Origin: an uncultured Eubacterium sp.
GTDB lineage: Bacteria; Bacillota; Clostridia; Peptostreptococcales; Anaerovoracaceae
DNA: 32,891 nt
Assembly: GCA_937966095.1 (NCBI GenBank)
Contig: CALCKF010000071.1
Span: forward strand, 1 to 32,891
Direction: 5' to 3'
Part shown: positions 17,140-24,395 of the stretch, piece by piece
Position numbering within the stretch: position 1 is the first letter of the stretch
Layout: every line of letters begins with the position of its first letter
Translations under genes and position numbers: made by a program
The notes under the pieces: model-generated
Databases searched by the model: none
Told to the model about the DNA's origin: nothing
Seen by the model: the letters and a program-made list of their open reading frames with translations, nothing else

Positions 17140-17957
17140 TACATTTCACCTCCCAGTTCAGCTACGGCCTTGGCCGTCTCCTCATCGTCAGGCGCTTTTC
17201 CATGCCATCCTGCATTGTTCTCCATAAATGATACTCCTTTTCCTTTTATGGTTTCTGCTATTATCATCGTAGGTCTTTCCCTGCACTCTCTTGCATTTTT
17301 GAAAGCCCCCAGTATCTCATCGAAATCATGTCCGTTTATATTGATCACATTCCAGCCAAAGGCTCTGAACTTGTCCGCTACAGGTTCGACAGTCATTACA
17401 TCTTCATTTCTGCCGTCTATCTGTAATCCGTTATGATCCAGTATCCCTACAATGTTATCCAATCTGTAATGAGCAGCCGACATAGCAGCTTCCCATACTA
17501 TCCCTTCCTGTATTTCTCCGTCACCAAGCATCACATATATTCTTCCCGGATCATTATCAAGACTGCTTGCCATAGCCATGCCGACAGCAGCGGAAAATCC
17601 CTGGCCGAGCGATCCTGTGGACATTTCTATTCCAGGCACCTTGTTCATGTCAGGATGCCCCTGGAACTTTGAACCCAGCTTTCTGAGGCTCATTATATCC
17701 TCCATTGGAAAATACCCTCTGACAGCCAGAGCGGAATACTGCACGGGGCCTGCATGACCTTTTGACAGTATGAATTTATCTCTGCCTTTCATCTTCGGTT
17801 CCTGAGGATCCACATTCATTTCATCAAAATACAGAGCTGTCACTATGTCTGCTGCCGACAGTGACCCGCCCGGATGACCCGAGCCTGCATTATGTATGGC
17901 TTTCACTACTCCTATTCTGACTTCTGCCGCTGTTTTTTCCAGAGCTTTTATATCCAT
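17139..17957 (-). CDS. Transketolase, N-terminal (ThDP-binding) subunit
   Basis: The 272-residue subunit binds the diphosphate and Mg2+ of thiamine diphosphate. GHPGGSLSAADIVTALYF is near 28-45, and the ThDP motif GDGEIQEGIVWEAAM continues to NGLQIDG near 150-185. I place the start at the ATG ending at 17957, with GGAGGA 5 nt upstream; the in-frame ATG pair at 17967-17972 lacks a site. It joins directly to the C-terminal subunit gene. A strong hairpin terminator lies only about 28 bp upstream, leaving little room for a separate promoter, so expression may depend on read-through from mazF or on a -10 box (TATATAAAT) close to the hairpin. Confidence 0.93.
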   Translation of the reverse strand: MDIKALEKTAAEVRIGVVKAIHNAGSGHPGGSLSAADIVTALYFDEMNVDPQEPKMKGRDKFILSKGHAGPVQYSALAVRGYFPMEDIMSLRKLGSKFQGHPDMNKVPGIEMSTGSLGQGFSAAVGMAMASSLDNDPGRIYVMLGDGEIQEGIVWEAAMSAAHYRLDNIVGILDHNGLQIDGRNEDVMTVEPVADKFRAFGWNVININGHDFDEILGAFKNARECRERPTMIIAETIKGKGVSFMENNAGWHGKAPDDEETAKAVAELGGEM

Positions 17958-17980
17958 ATCTTCCTCCATCATTATTATTT

Positions 17981-18012
17981 ATATAAAGGGCTGAATTCTC
18001 AGCCCTTTTATA
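17981..18012 (-). terminator. Rho-independent terminator after mazF
   Basis: A perfect 10-bp stem (AAAGGGCTGA and TCAGCCCTTT, 17985-18008) with loop ATTC lies just after the mazF stop. On the minus strand it is followed by ATATAAAT rather than a pure T-run. Because the transketolase gene begins within 30 bp, it could act as a partial terminator or attenuator. Confidence 0.7.
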
Positions 18013-18014
18013 CA

Positions 18015-18374
18015 TCAGAAAAATGAATCGTTTTCGATTCCCAAGCTTACGCTCAACGCTTCATCAACTTCCGGTAAACGGGTTTTATCAATTGTTCCGA
18101 TCCGTTCTTTCAATCTTTTCTTATCTATTGTTCTGAGCTGTTCCAGCAATACTATAGAATTTTTTGACAGGCCGTTGCCTCCCGCATCTATTGCTACATG
18201 CGTAGGAAGATCAGCCTTGTTTTTCTTTGACGTTATAGCCGCGACTATTATAGTCGGACTGAATTTATTTCCTACATCGTTCTGTACAACCAGCACGGGC
18301 CTTATCCCGCCCTGTTCGGAGCCCATTACCGGACTTAAATCAGCAAAGTAAAGGTCTCCCTTTTTTATGCTCAA
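18015..18374 (-). CDS. mazF: MazF/EndoA-type mRNA interferase toxin
   Basis: The protein is an endoribonuclease toxin of the MazF/PemK family, very close in sequence pattern to Bacillus EndoA: KKGDLYFADLSPVMGSEQGG, RPVLVVQND, GNKFSPTIIVAAITS and LLEQLRTIDKKRL. These hold the RNA-binding and catalytic Arg and Thr residues. The family cuts single-stranded RNA at short sites (UACAU in Bacillus and Clostridium members). I place the start at the TTG ending at 18374, 10 nt after AGGAG, giving 119 residues, the family length; a longer frame would translate part of the repeat unit. No antitoxin gene precedes it, nor alr, its usual neighbour. Upstream are two hairpin repeats and then nnrD. Confidence 0.92.
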   Translation of the reverse strand: MSIKKGDLYFADLSPVMGSEQGGIRPVLVVQNDVGNKFSPTIIVAAITSKKNKADLPTHVAIDAGGNGLSKNSIVLLEQLRTIDKKRLKERIGTIDKTRLPEVDEALSVSLGIENDSFF

Positions 18375-18392
18375 GTCCCTCACACTCCTTTT

Positions 18393-18459
18393 ATGATCTG
18401 CCTGAATCTTTGATTCAGCGCGCAGATCAAACACATAAATCACAGCAGTTTACTGCGTG
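18393..18459 (-). repeat. 67-bp hairpin repeat, copy A (proximal to mazF)
   Basis: This copy matches copy B at 66 of 67 positions. On the transcribed minus strand it contains a small hairpin (CACGCAG, loop, CTGCTGTG with one bulge) and a larger one (GATCTGC and CTGAATC pairing with GATTCAG and GCAGATC, with a GCG bulge and AAA loop). No U-tract follows, so these are not ordinary terminators. It ends 18 bp before the chosen mazF start. Confidence 0.9.
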
Positions 18460-18475
18460 GTGATTTTTCGGTGAA

Positions 18476-18542
18476 ATGATCTGCCTGAATCTTTGATTCA
18501 GCGCGCAGATCAAACACATAAATCACAGTAGTTTACTGCGTG
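18476..18542 (-). repeat. 67-bp hairpin repeat, copy B (proximal to nnrD)
   Basis: This copy begins 7 bp after the nnrD stop codon. The single difference from copy A (TAG for CAG on the plus strand) weakens the small hairpin. The spacer between copies is 16 bp, giving an 83-bp period. Near-identity suggests a recent duplication or selection on the RNA. Confidence 0.9.
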
Positions 18543-18549
18543 TATTATT

Positions 18550-19416
18550 CTATTTTCCTACAATTTTCTTAAATGCCGCCGGCAATGCCGCAACTATATC
18601 CACAGACGTCATTCCCCACTGTCCCAGACGCTCTGCAGCTATGTCTCCCGCCATTCCATGTATGAACGCGCCGGACTTTACAGCATCATGCGGATCTATT
18701 CCATAAGCCGCCAATGCGGCTATCACACCGGTAAGGACATCTCCGCTTCCTCCGGTAGCCATACCGGGATTCCCGGTAGTATTAATATATGTTCCCTTCT
18801 TATTCATTGCAACCAGTGTCCCGGCTCCTTTTAATAAAATAACGGCGCCCGTTTTTTCAGCCAGCGTCTCTGCCGCACCTACTCTGCCCTTCTCTTTCAC
18901 TCCTTTTTCGCCAACAGCAGCTAAAAGCCTGTCCGCTTCTCCAGGATGAGGCGTCATCACAGTCATATGCTCCCGCTGCCTTACAGTTTCCAGACCCTTA
19001 TCAAATCTGCAAAGGGAATTCAATCCGTCGGCATCGAGTATGACAGGTCCGTTATAATCTCTCAGTATGCCGCTTATCAATCTGTAATTGCTTTCATCAA
19101 CTCCCATTCCCGGTCCTATCGCTATCGCTCCGTAAACCTCCGGAGACCGTAGGGAAAAACAATCTGAAATACTCATACATGTAGCCTGAGGCACGGCTGT
19201 CTGTAATATGGGAAATATTTTATCAGGAGCTGCTATCTTAACAAGTCCTGCTCCGGATCTCAAAGCACCGCCGGCAGAAAGCACAGCTGCACCCGCCATC
19301 CCTACTGATCCGGCTATGATGAGCACCCTGCCGCACTGTCCCTTATGTATTTCTCTCGGTCTTTCCTTGACTATAGTATTTACATATTCAAAAGTAATTA
19401 AACCTGTATTTTCCAT
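18550..19416 (-). CDS. nnrD: ADP/ATP-dependent NAD(P)H-hydrate dehydratase
   Basis: This ribokinase-fold enzyme repairs hydrated NADH and NADPH, using a nucleoside triphosphate or ADP. The 288-residue protein is the C-terminal half of the YjeF family without the epimerase (NnrE) domain, like stand-alone YxkO of Bacillus. Motifs: GRVLIIAGSVGMAGAAVLSA near 29-48, TPHPGEADRLL in the middle, and GNPGMATGGSGDVLTG near 222-237 with the catalytic Asp. I chose the ATG ending at 19416, preceded by GGAG; an earlier in-frame start extends into the promoter. A promoter and a palindromic operator lie upstream. In many Clostridia it is near alr and mazF; here alr is absent. Confidence 0.92.
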   Translation of the reverse strand: MENTGLITFEYVNTIVKERPREIHKGQCGRVLIIAGSVGMAGAAVLSAGGALRSGAGLVKIAAPDKIFPILQTAVPQATCMSISDCFSLRSPEVYGAIAIGPGMGVDESNYRLISGILRDYNGPVILDADGLNSLCRFDKGLETVRQREHMTVMTPHPGEADRLLAAVGEKGVKEKGRVGAAETLAEKTGAVILLKGAGTLVAMNKKGTYINTTGNPGMATGGSGDVLTGVIAALAAYGIDPHDAVKSGAFIHGMAGDIAAERLGQWGMTSVDIVAALPAAFKKIVGK

Positions 19417-19445
19417 AAAATTTCTCCATATACTCTTTAAATTAA

Positions 19446-19475
19446 AGTATACTCCATTGCAGTATGCTACTGCAA
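19446..19475 (-). promoter_or_regulatory. Promoter of nnrD-mazF with overlapping palindrome
   Basis: On the minus strand TTGCAG (19470-19475) and TATACT (19446-19451) are 18 bp apart. A perfect inverted repeat with arms TTGCAGTA and TACTGCAA around a 3-bp centre (19457-19475) covers the -35 box and much of the spacer, as expected for a repressor site. The binding protein is unknown. Confidence 0.6.
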
Positions 19476-19510
19476 GAAGTCTTTCAATAAAAATATAGCC
19501 GGTGCATATA

Positions 19511-20779
19511 TCATCTATGCCACACAGCAATAAGATATACCGTGCATATAGCTACAGAAACGATCATAAGGGGGAATCCTGTCCTGAAAAACCTCATATA
19601 TGAGATGGGGTGTCCGTTCTTTTCACTTATGCCCGCCATCACAACATTTGCTGATGCACCTATTATCGTTCCGTTTCCACCGAGACATGCTCCCAGTGAA
19701 AGAGCCCACCAAAGCGGCGATGTGTCCATTCCTCCATTATCGAGAGCCGTTATCAGCGGTATCATCGTGGCAACGAAAGGTATATTGTCCAATGTAGATG
19801 AAAGCAGAGCAGAGGACCATAATATCATAACAGCGGCAATCATCCGGTCTCCGCCTGTCATATGGATTATAATCTCCGCCGTATGGTCTATCATGCCTGT
19901 CTCTACAATCCCGCCCACTACAACAAACAGCCCTGTGAAGAACATTATGGTCGGCCATTCTATATCCATAACGATCTCCTCCGCATTCCTTCCGCATATC
20001 ATAAGCATCACTGAAGCCGAGGCCAGAGCTATAACGGAGGATTCAAGTCCTATTAAGCTGTGGAATACAAATCCGAAAACTGTAATTATCATTACCACAA
20101 CACTTTTTATCAGAAGTTTCCTGTCTGTAATCAGACTTTTTTCATCAATTGCCATGATCCTTCCCGCATATAAAGGATCCCTACTCATATCTTTTCCATA
20201 CATTACTCTGAAACATATTACCATCGTTATCAGGACAATAGCTGTCACAGGACCGTTATTCGCTGCAAAATCCATAAAATCCAACCCTGCGGCACTTCCT
20301 ATCATTATATTTGGAGGATCTCCTATCAGCGTTGCAGTGCCTCCTATATTGGATGCCATCACCTGTGTTATAAGAAATGGTACCGGATCTGTCCTCAATG
20401 CACCTGCAACATATATTGTAACCGGCCCCATGAGAAGGACGGTAGTAACATTGTCAAGTATAGATGAAAGCACTGCCGTGACCACTATCAAAGCCGCCAT
20501 TATCCTCCATGGATCTCCTCCGGCTGCTTTGGAAGCTTTTACCGCCACATATTCAAAAATTCCCGAACACTTTATCACCGATACCATCAGCATCATGCCT
20601 GTCAGCACTCCTATGGTATTGAAATCTATATATCCAACAGCCGCATCTATCTCCACTGTACCTGAAGCTATCAGAAACACTGCTCCAGCCAGAGCCGCTA
20701 CTGTCCTGTGAACACGTTCTGATATTATCAGGATCATAACTGCTGCAAAAACGGCTCCTGCTATAATGGCATCTGTCAT
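19511..20779 (-). CDS. ArsB/NhaD (ion transporter superfamily) permease
   Basis: The 422-residue membrane protein has about 11 helices and two related halves with the superfamily motifs: SSILDNVTTVLLMGPVT and NIGGTATLIGDPPNIMIG in the first half, SSTLDNIPFVATMIPL and GGNGTIIGASANVVMAG in the second. Members include ArsB arsenite carriers, NhaD Na+/H+ antiporters and dicarboxylate carriers; no ArsR or ArsA neighbour is present, so arsenite export is not supported. Substrate is undetermined. A GGAGGT lies about 9 nt before the ATG. The stop is about 35 bp upstream of the nnrD promoter, and no clear terminator separates them. Confidence 0.87.
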   Translation of the reverse strand: MTDAIIAGAVFAAVMILIISERVHRTVAALAGAVFLIASGTVEIDAAVGYIDFNTIGVLTGMMLMVSVIKCSGIFEYVAVKASKAAGGDPWRIMAALIVVTAVLSSILDNVTTVLLMGPVTIYVAGALRTDPVPFLITQVMASNIGGTATLIGDPPNIMIGSAAGLDFMDFAANNGPVTAIVLITMVICFRVMYGKDMSRDPLYAGRIMAIDEKSLITDRKLLIKSVVVMIITVFGFVFHSLIGLESSVIALASASVMLMICGRNAEEIVMDIEWPTIMFFTGLFVVVGGIVETGMIDHTAEIIIHMTGGDRMIAAVMILWSSALLSSTLDNIPFVATMIPLITALDNGGMDTSPLWWALSLGACLGGNGTIIGASANVVMAGISEKNGHPISYMRFFRTGFPLMIVSVAICTVYLIAVWHR

Positions 20780-20825
20780 GTCTGCCGCACCTCCAAAAAG
20801 ATACTATATTATTAAATAATATAAT

Positions 20826-20843
20826 CATCTTTTTATAAAGATG
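20826..20843. repeat. Inverted repeat in the permease leader
   Basis: CATCTTT and AAAGATG are perfect 7-bp arms around a 4-bp loop. It lies in the AT-rich region before the permease gene, after the mgtE terminator. It may be an operator or a leader hairpin; I cannot place a convincing promoter beside it. Confidence 0.45.
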
Positions 20844-20855
20844 CTTATAAACAGA

Positions 20856-20894
20856 AAAATAGTGCAGCATGATATCATGGATCTTGCTGCACTT
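20856..20894 (-). terminator. Rho-independent terminator after mgtE
   Basis: A perfect 9-bp stem (AGTGCAGCA and TGCTGCACT) with a 15-nt loop is followed on the minus strand by ATTTTTCTG. It lies 26 bp after the mgtE stop and should end the giant-gene operon transcript. Confidence 0.82.
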
Positions 20895-20919
20895 TATTTA
20901 TCTGTCATGCTTCATCCGG

Positions 20920-22323
20920 TCAAATAGTTATCCCCAGAAGTATCGTCGCCATAAGAAGAAAAGTTACTGCCGATACCATATCGGTAAGCGAAGATATCAT
21001 CGGTGTCGCCATGAGGGCAGGATCCACTCCGCACTTTTTGGCCGCCATAGGAAGAAGACCGCCCAGCAGTTTTGCAAATATTATCACAAGTACCATCGAC
21101 AGAGCAACGGTAAGACCTATTATCACGCTCTGGCCATCTATCAGGATCACCTTTGAAAAATTAAACAGACTAAGTATTATGCCTATGATAACACTTATTC
21201 TCAGTTCCTTCCAGAAAACTTTGAAAACATCCTTCAGGTTTATATCATCTACTGCCATACCTCTTATTATCAGCGTTGCTGCCTGCGAACCTGTATTGCC
21301 TCCCGTTCCCATAAGCAGAGGCAAATAAGATACCAGCACTATGACCTGGGATAAAACCACCTCGAATCTGCTTATTATCGCTCCGGTTATCATAAGGGAC
21401 ACAGTGAGGAAAATAAGCCACGGCAGCCTGTTCTTCACATGACGGAACACGCCCATATCAAGATATTCCGTATCAGACCCATCCATTACCCCGGCCATCC
21501 TTTCGATATCCTCTGTAGTCTCCTCTTCAATTACCTCCAGTATATCATCTACCGTTATTATCCCTACAAGCCTGTGCTCATTATCCACTACCGGTATGGC
21601 CAGGAATCCGTATTTTTTAAAAGATTCGGCTACTTCCTCCTGATCATCGTATACATTGACGTAAACATACTCTGTATTCATCAGCTCTGCGATCTTCATA
21701 TCGTCATCAGCTATTACAAGCGATCGAAGCGAAACTATTCCGTCCAGCTTTCTTCCCTCTTTTTTTACATAGCATGTATATACTGTCTCGCTGTCCATAC
21801 CCTCCCTTTTGATATGAGCCATTGCCTCAGCAACTGTCATGTTTTCCTGAAGACTTATATAATCCGGTGTCATCAGGCTCCCGGCGCATGTATCCGGATA
21901 GTTGAGAAATGTATTGATAAGTTTTCTTTCTTCTTTAGGAGTTTTTTCCAGTATTTTATCTACTATATTGGCCGGCAGTTCCTCCAGGACATCTATCTTG
22001 TCATCAAAATCCAGTTCTTCTATGATATAGGATATTTCTCTGTCGGTTATACCGTGAACTATCTCCACCTGATCGTCCGACGGAAGATACGAAAACACCT
22101 CTACTGCAACATCCTTCGGCAGCATCCTGAAAATTATTATGGTCTTCTCAACACCAAGTTCTTCCAATATCTCCTCGAGAATCTCGCCAATATCCACTTC
22201 ATTGTATTTCAATATCTCGTCTCTGGCCTTGAAATATGATTTTTCCTCCAGCAGTTCCAGTATTTTTTCCACATCTTCTTCAAAATGCTGCATCTTCGTA
22301 TCCATATCCATTGAATCAGCCAC
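20920..22323 (-). CDS. mgtE: Magnesium transporter MgtE
   Basis: The 467-residue protein has the full MgtE layout: an acidic helical N-terminal domain (about 20-140), two CBS domains (about 145-270, TPDYISLQENMTVAEAM and VDNEHRLVGIITVDDIL), a connecting helix and five membrane helices from about 300. The pore motif SYLPLLMGTGGNTGSQAATLIIRG is in the transmembrane part. MgtE is a Mg2+ channel gated by cytosolic Mg2+ through its N and CBS domains. It starts at a GTG with AGGAGG 7 nt upstream. The 36-bp gap to the preceding gene leaves no room for a Mg2+ riboswitch, so it is probably expressed with the upstream operon. Confidence 0.95.
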   Translation of the reverse strand: MADSMDMDTKMQHFEEDVEKILELLEEKSYFKARDEILKYNEVDIGEILEEILEELGVEKTIIIFRMLPKDVAVEVFSYLPSDDQVEIVHGITDREISYIIEELDFDDKIDVLEELPANIVDKILEKTPKEERKLINTFLNYPDTCAGSLMTPDYISLQENMTVAEAMAHIKREGMDSETVYTCYVKKEGRKLDGIVSLRSLVIADDDMKIAELMNTEYVYVNVYDDQEEVAESFKKYGFLAIPVVDNEHRLVGIITVDDILEVIEEETTEDIERMAGVMDGSDTEYLDMGVFRHVKNRLPWLIFLTVSLMITGAIISRFEVVLSQVIVLVSYLPLLMGTGGNTGSQAATLIIRGMAVDDINLKDVFKVFWKELRISVIIGIILSLFNFSKVILIDGQSVIIGLTVALSMVLVIIFAKLLGGLLPMAAKKCGVDPALMATPMISSLTDMVSAVTFLLMATILLGITI

Positions 22324-22359
22324 GATATTGCCTCCTTTCTCAAAGTCATTATTTATAGT

Positions 22360-23424
22360 CTATATTATCAGTGCATTTCTTATGCTTTCCGAAAATATCC
22401 TCGCTCTGTCCTCTATACCTTCAGAAGTCAGTATGGAGCGCGGATCATTAGCCGTTTCCAGTATAGCAAATTTACCCGGTAAAGCAAAGGTTTTATTCAT
22501 ATTGAGCCCGCTTATGAGCTGTTCCGCTACGATATCTCCGCCGCTGTATCCTGAAACTATCACACCGAACAGACTTTTGTCGTAAAATCTGTATGTTGTG
22601 AAAAGAGCTGTCATCCTGTTGACAAAGGCCGTAAGGTTGGCTCCCAGCGCATCATTATAGTTAGGGCATAGCATTACAAGACCGTCACATTCCAGTATTG
22701 CAGGGTAAACCTGTTCAGTTATCGGCCCTCCGTAAAAACATTTTTCCTCTTCTCCAAAATGACGGCACGTTTCATATGAGCAGCCTCTGCAGTCCATAAT
22801 TTCTCCGTTTCTTAATGATATTTCATTGATATGACATTCCGGTATGTGCTTCTTTATCATCTCCCAAAGGGCAACACTGTTTGAAGTCCTGCTGCTGCTG
22901 GCATGGAGGACCAGAAGTTTCGGGTTTTTCTTTTTCACAGGCCGGTATCCCATTATATTATCTACCAGCTGACGTCCGGCGTTCATATATGCGCCCATAT
23001 TGTCAGTATTTAAATTGTGCGCCTGTATATTGTAATTTTTAAGAGTTCTTGTTCCCTCTACCAGCGGCCTTCCGGGGAATGTGCATCCTGAACGGTTTGC
23101 AGTGAACACCAGACTCCTGCCCGTTGATTTTGTAAACACTTCACTGTTGCCGTCCAGTATCACACCTCCTACTGATCCGCTCAGCGCATCTCTGTTGAGT
23201 CTCAGATATTTCATCATGGCATACCAGTTAAGATTTATACCGGATTGTCCTAAAGATACAGTGAACAGTATCCGTCTGTTCCTCAGATCTGCATTTTCTA
23301 TTTCCTCTACAGTTGACATCATCTCAAACTGCCTGCCCTCCACACTGTATCTCGTTATTCTTTCAAGACGTTCCTTTTTGCTTTCTTCAGGGCAGAAAGG
23401 ATTTATGATAACAAGTTTCTTCAT
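22360..23424 (-). CDS. Flavodoxin-like NADPH-dependent FMN reductase-family protein with Cys cluster
   Basis: The C-terminal half (about 165-354) is a flavodoxin-like domain: PKLLVLHASSSRTSNSVALWEMI supplies the FMN phosphate loop, and MLCPNYNDALGANLTAFVNRM matches the family's second FMN contact. A cluster C212-x2-C215-x4-C220-x8-C229 could bind an iron-sulfur centre, but its spacing differs from the usual C-x2-C-x2-C-x(5-7)-C of iron-sulfur flavoproteins. The N-terminal 165 residues are unfamiliar; they include SVGGVILDGNSEVFTKSTGR, which may be another alpha/beta domain. The start overlaps the preceding gene by 4 bp (ATGA). Likely a redox partner in the same pathway as the giant protein and the LDH-like protein. 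Confidence 0.75.
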   Translation of the reverse strand: MKKLVIINPFCPEESKKERLERITRYSVEGRQFEMMSTVEEIENADLRNRRILFTVSLGQSGINLNWYAMMKYLRLNRDALSGSVGGVILDGNSEVFTKSTGRSLVFTANRSGCTFPGRPLVEGTRTLKNYNIQAHNLNTDNMGAYMNAGRQLVDNIMGYRPVKKKNPKLLVLHASSSRTSNSVALWEMIKKHIPECHINEISLRNGEIMDCRGCSYETCRHFGEEEKCFYGGPITEQVYPAILECDGLVMLCPNYNDALGANLTAFVNRMTALFTTYRFYDKSLFGVIVSGYSGGDIVAEQLISGLNMNKTFALPGKFAILETANDPRSILTSEGIEDRARIFSESIRNALII

Positions 23425-24395
23425 AACAGCTCCTTCAGGCCGTCATAAGCCCTCTTTATCCTTTGAAAAAGTTCTTCTTCAAGAGGAAGATCCTCTATCT
23501 GTATCCCCTCCGGGATCCTGCGATTCCTGCATCCCATAAAGGCTCCTGAGAGTCCGTATCCCAGATATACAGACGAATAGTTCCAATTCTCCCGCAAAGT
23601 CTCTGTAATGGAGATCGCTCCTGAAGACATGGCAGGTGCTATATATGGTTTAAATCCGTCCGATCTTGTTTCCATATTGGAATTTACAGTAAGAGCTGTA
23701 AGTTCACGTGAAACAGTATCGTCATAATTTTTTATGCTGTCTGCTATGACGAGATCTTCTCCGTGTGGTCCGAACGCACGCCCCTCAGTTAGATATCTGC
23801 CGAATCTATGCTCTTTTTCCGCGAAATATGCGGCTCTCCCGTTCATTACTCCAAGTCCGTATCCCTGTATCTGTCCGGGATCAAGGCCCTCCATAAGAGC
23901 CGCTTTGCACAGTGGATCAACGGGGTCCGAAACAACTGCAAATATACCTGAAAAGTCTGCAGCAGCTGCTTTGCCGGCATAAAGTGAAACCAGACTGCAG
24001 TTTGCTTTGAGCTGAGCCATCCTGACATCGCCTGATGCGCCCAGCGGAGGCACTCCTTTTGATGCACAGAACACGAACATATCACAGTCAAAAAGCTTGT
24101 CTTCCGACAGGATCTCCACATATGGCAGTCTTCTTCCATCGGGGAAGCGTATCTGATTTACCTCTCTTTCATACCGGCGCATCATCTTCTCGTTTACATC
24201 GTATATACCGATACGGCTGATGATACCCTCGCCCAGCAGCCTCATTCCCGTCAGGACAGTCCCTCCTACATCTCCAAGAGCAAGTATATTCACCTTGTTC
24301 TGTTTTCCTGTCCTGCGCCGGTCTTTAAGCAATACGCAGTCTTTTCCTCTTGTCTTTTTTCTATTTTCATCTATAAGTTCACTTATATATCTCAT
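23421..24395 (-). CDS. Divergent lactate/malate dehydrogenase-family protein
   Basis: The 324-residue protein has an N-terminal extension of about 34 residues, then a Rossmann fold: NILALGDVGGTVLTGMRL (about 36-53) as the dinucleotide loop, IYDVNE (64-69), VVSDPVDPLC (154-163) in place of the usual NPVD, and RAFGPHGEDL with His211 at the position of the catalytic His. The strand that should carry the catalytic Asp and substrate Arg reads GVMNGRAAYF (182-191), so Asn185 appears to replace Asp. It may be a dehydrogenase of altered substrate, or a non-catalytic NAD(P)-binding protein. It overlaps both neighbours by 4 bp (ATGA), indicating coupled translation. The alignment is by eye. Confidence 0.68.
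   Translation of the reverse strand: MRYISELIDENRKKTRGKDCVLLKDRRRTGKQNKVNILALGDVGGTVLTGMRLLGEGIISRIGIYDVNEKMMRRYEREVNQIRFPDGRRLPYVEILSEDKLFDCDMFVFCASKGVPPLGASGDVRMAQLKANCSLVSLYAGKAAAADFSGIFAVVSDPVDPLCKAALMEGLDPGQIQGYGLGVMNGRAAYFAEKEHRFGRYLTEGRAFGPHGEDLVIADSIKNYDDTVSRELTALTVNSNMETRSDGFKPYIAPAMSSGAISITETLRENWNYSSVYLGYGLSGAFMGCRNRRIPEGIQIEDLPLEEELFQRIKRAYDGLKELL

Noticed and set aside
18393..18542. A CRISPR array or an insertion-sequence remnant formed by the two 67-bp repeats.
   Set aside because: Only two units exist, the 67-bp repeats with a 16-bp spacer do not fit CRISPR dimensions, and no transposase or target duplication is present.
18376..18550. A short frame of about 30 codons (beginning MCLICALNQR) running from repeat copy B into copy A, considered as an antitoxin.
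   Set aside because: It has no ribosome binding site, lies in repeated hairpin sequence and does not resemble a MazE-type DNA-binding protein.
19542..20711. A 389-codon open frame on the plus strand opposite the ArsB/NhaD-type permease.
   Set aside because: It lies fully antisense to a gene with clear family motifs; its protein is low in family features and rich in Ile, Thr and Pro, as expected from the complement of a hydrophobic gene. No ribosome binding site is convincing.
19511..20779. An arsenite efflux pump (ArsB).
   Set aside because: The superfamily is right, but there is no arsenic operon context and the superfamily has many other substrates.
21439..22239. A 266-codon plus-strand frame opposite mgtE, and similar frames opposite recJ (11294-11932) and the giant gene (25172-25975).
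   Set aside because: All are antisense to well-supported genes and encode Tyr-, Ile- and Cys-rich sequences without recognisable motifs.
22324..22359. A Mg2+ riboswitch before mgtE.
   Set aside because: Only 36 bp separate mgtE from the preceding gene, far too short for an M-box, and the interval shows no conserved structure.
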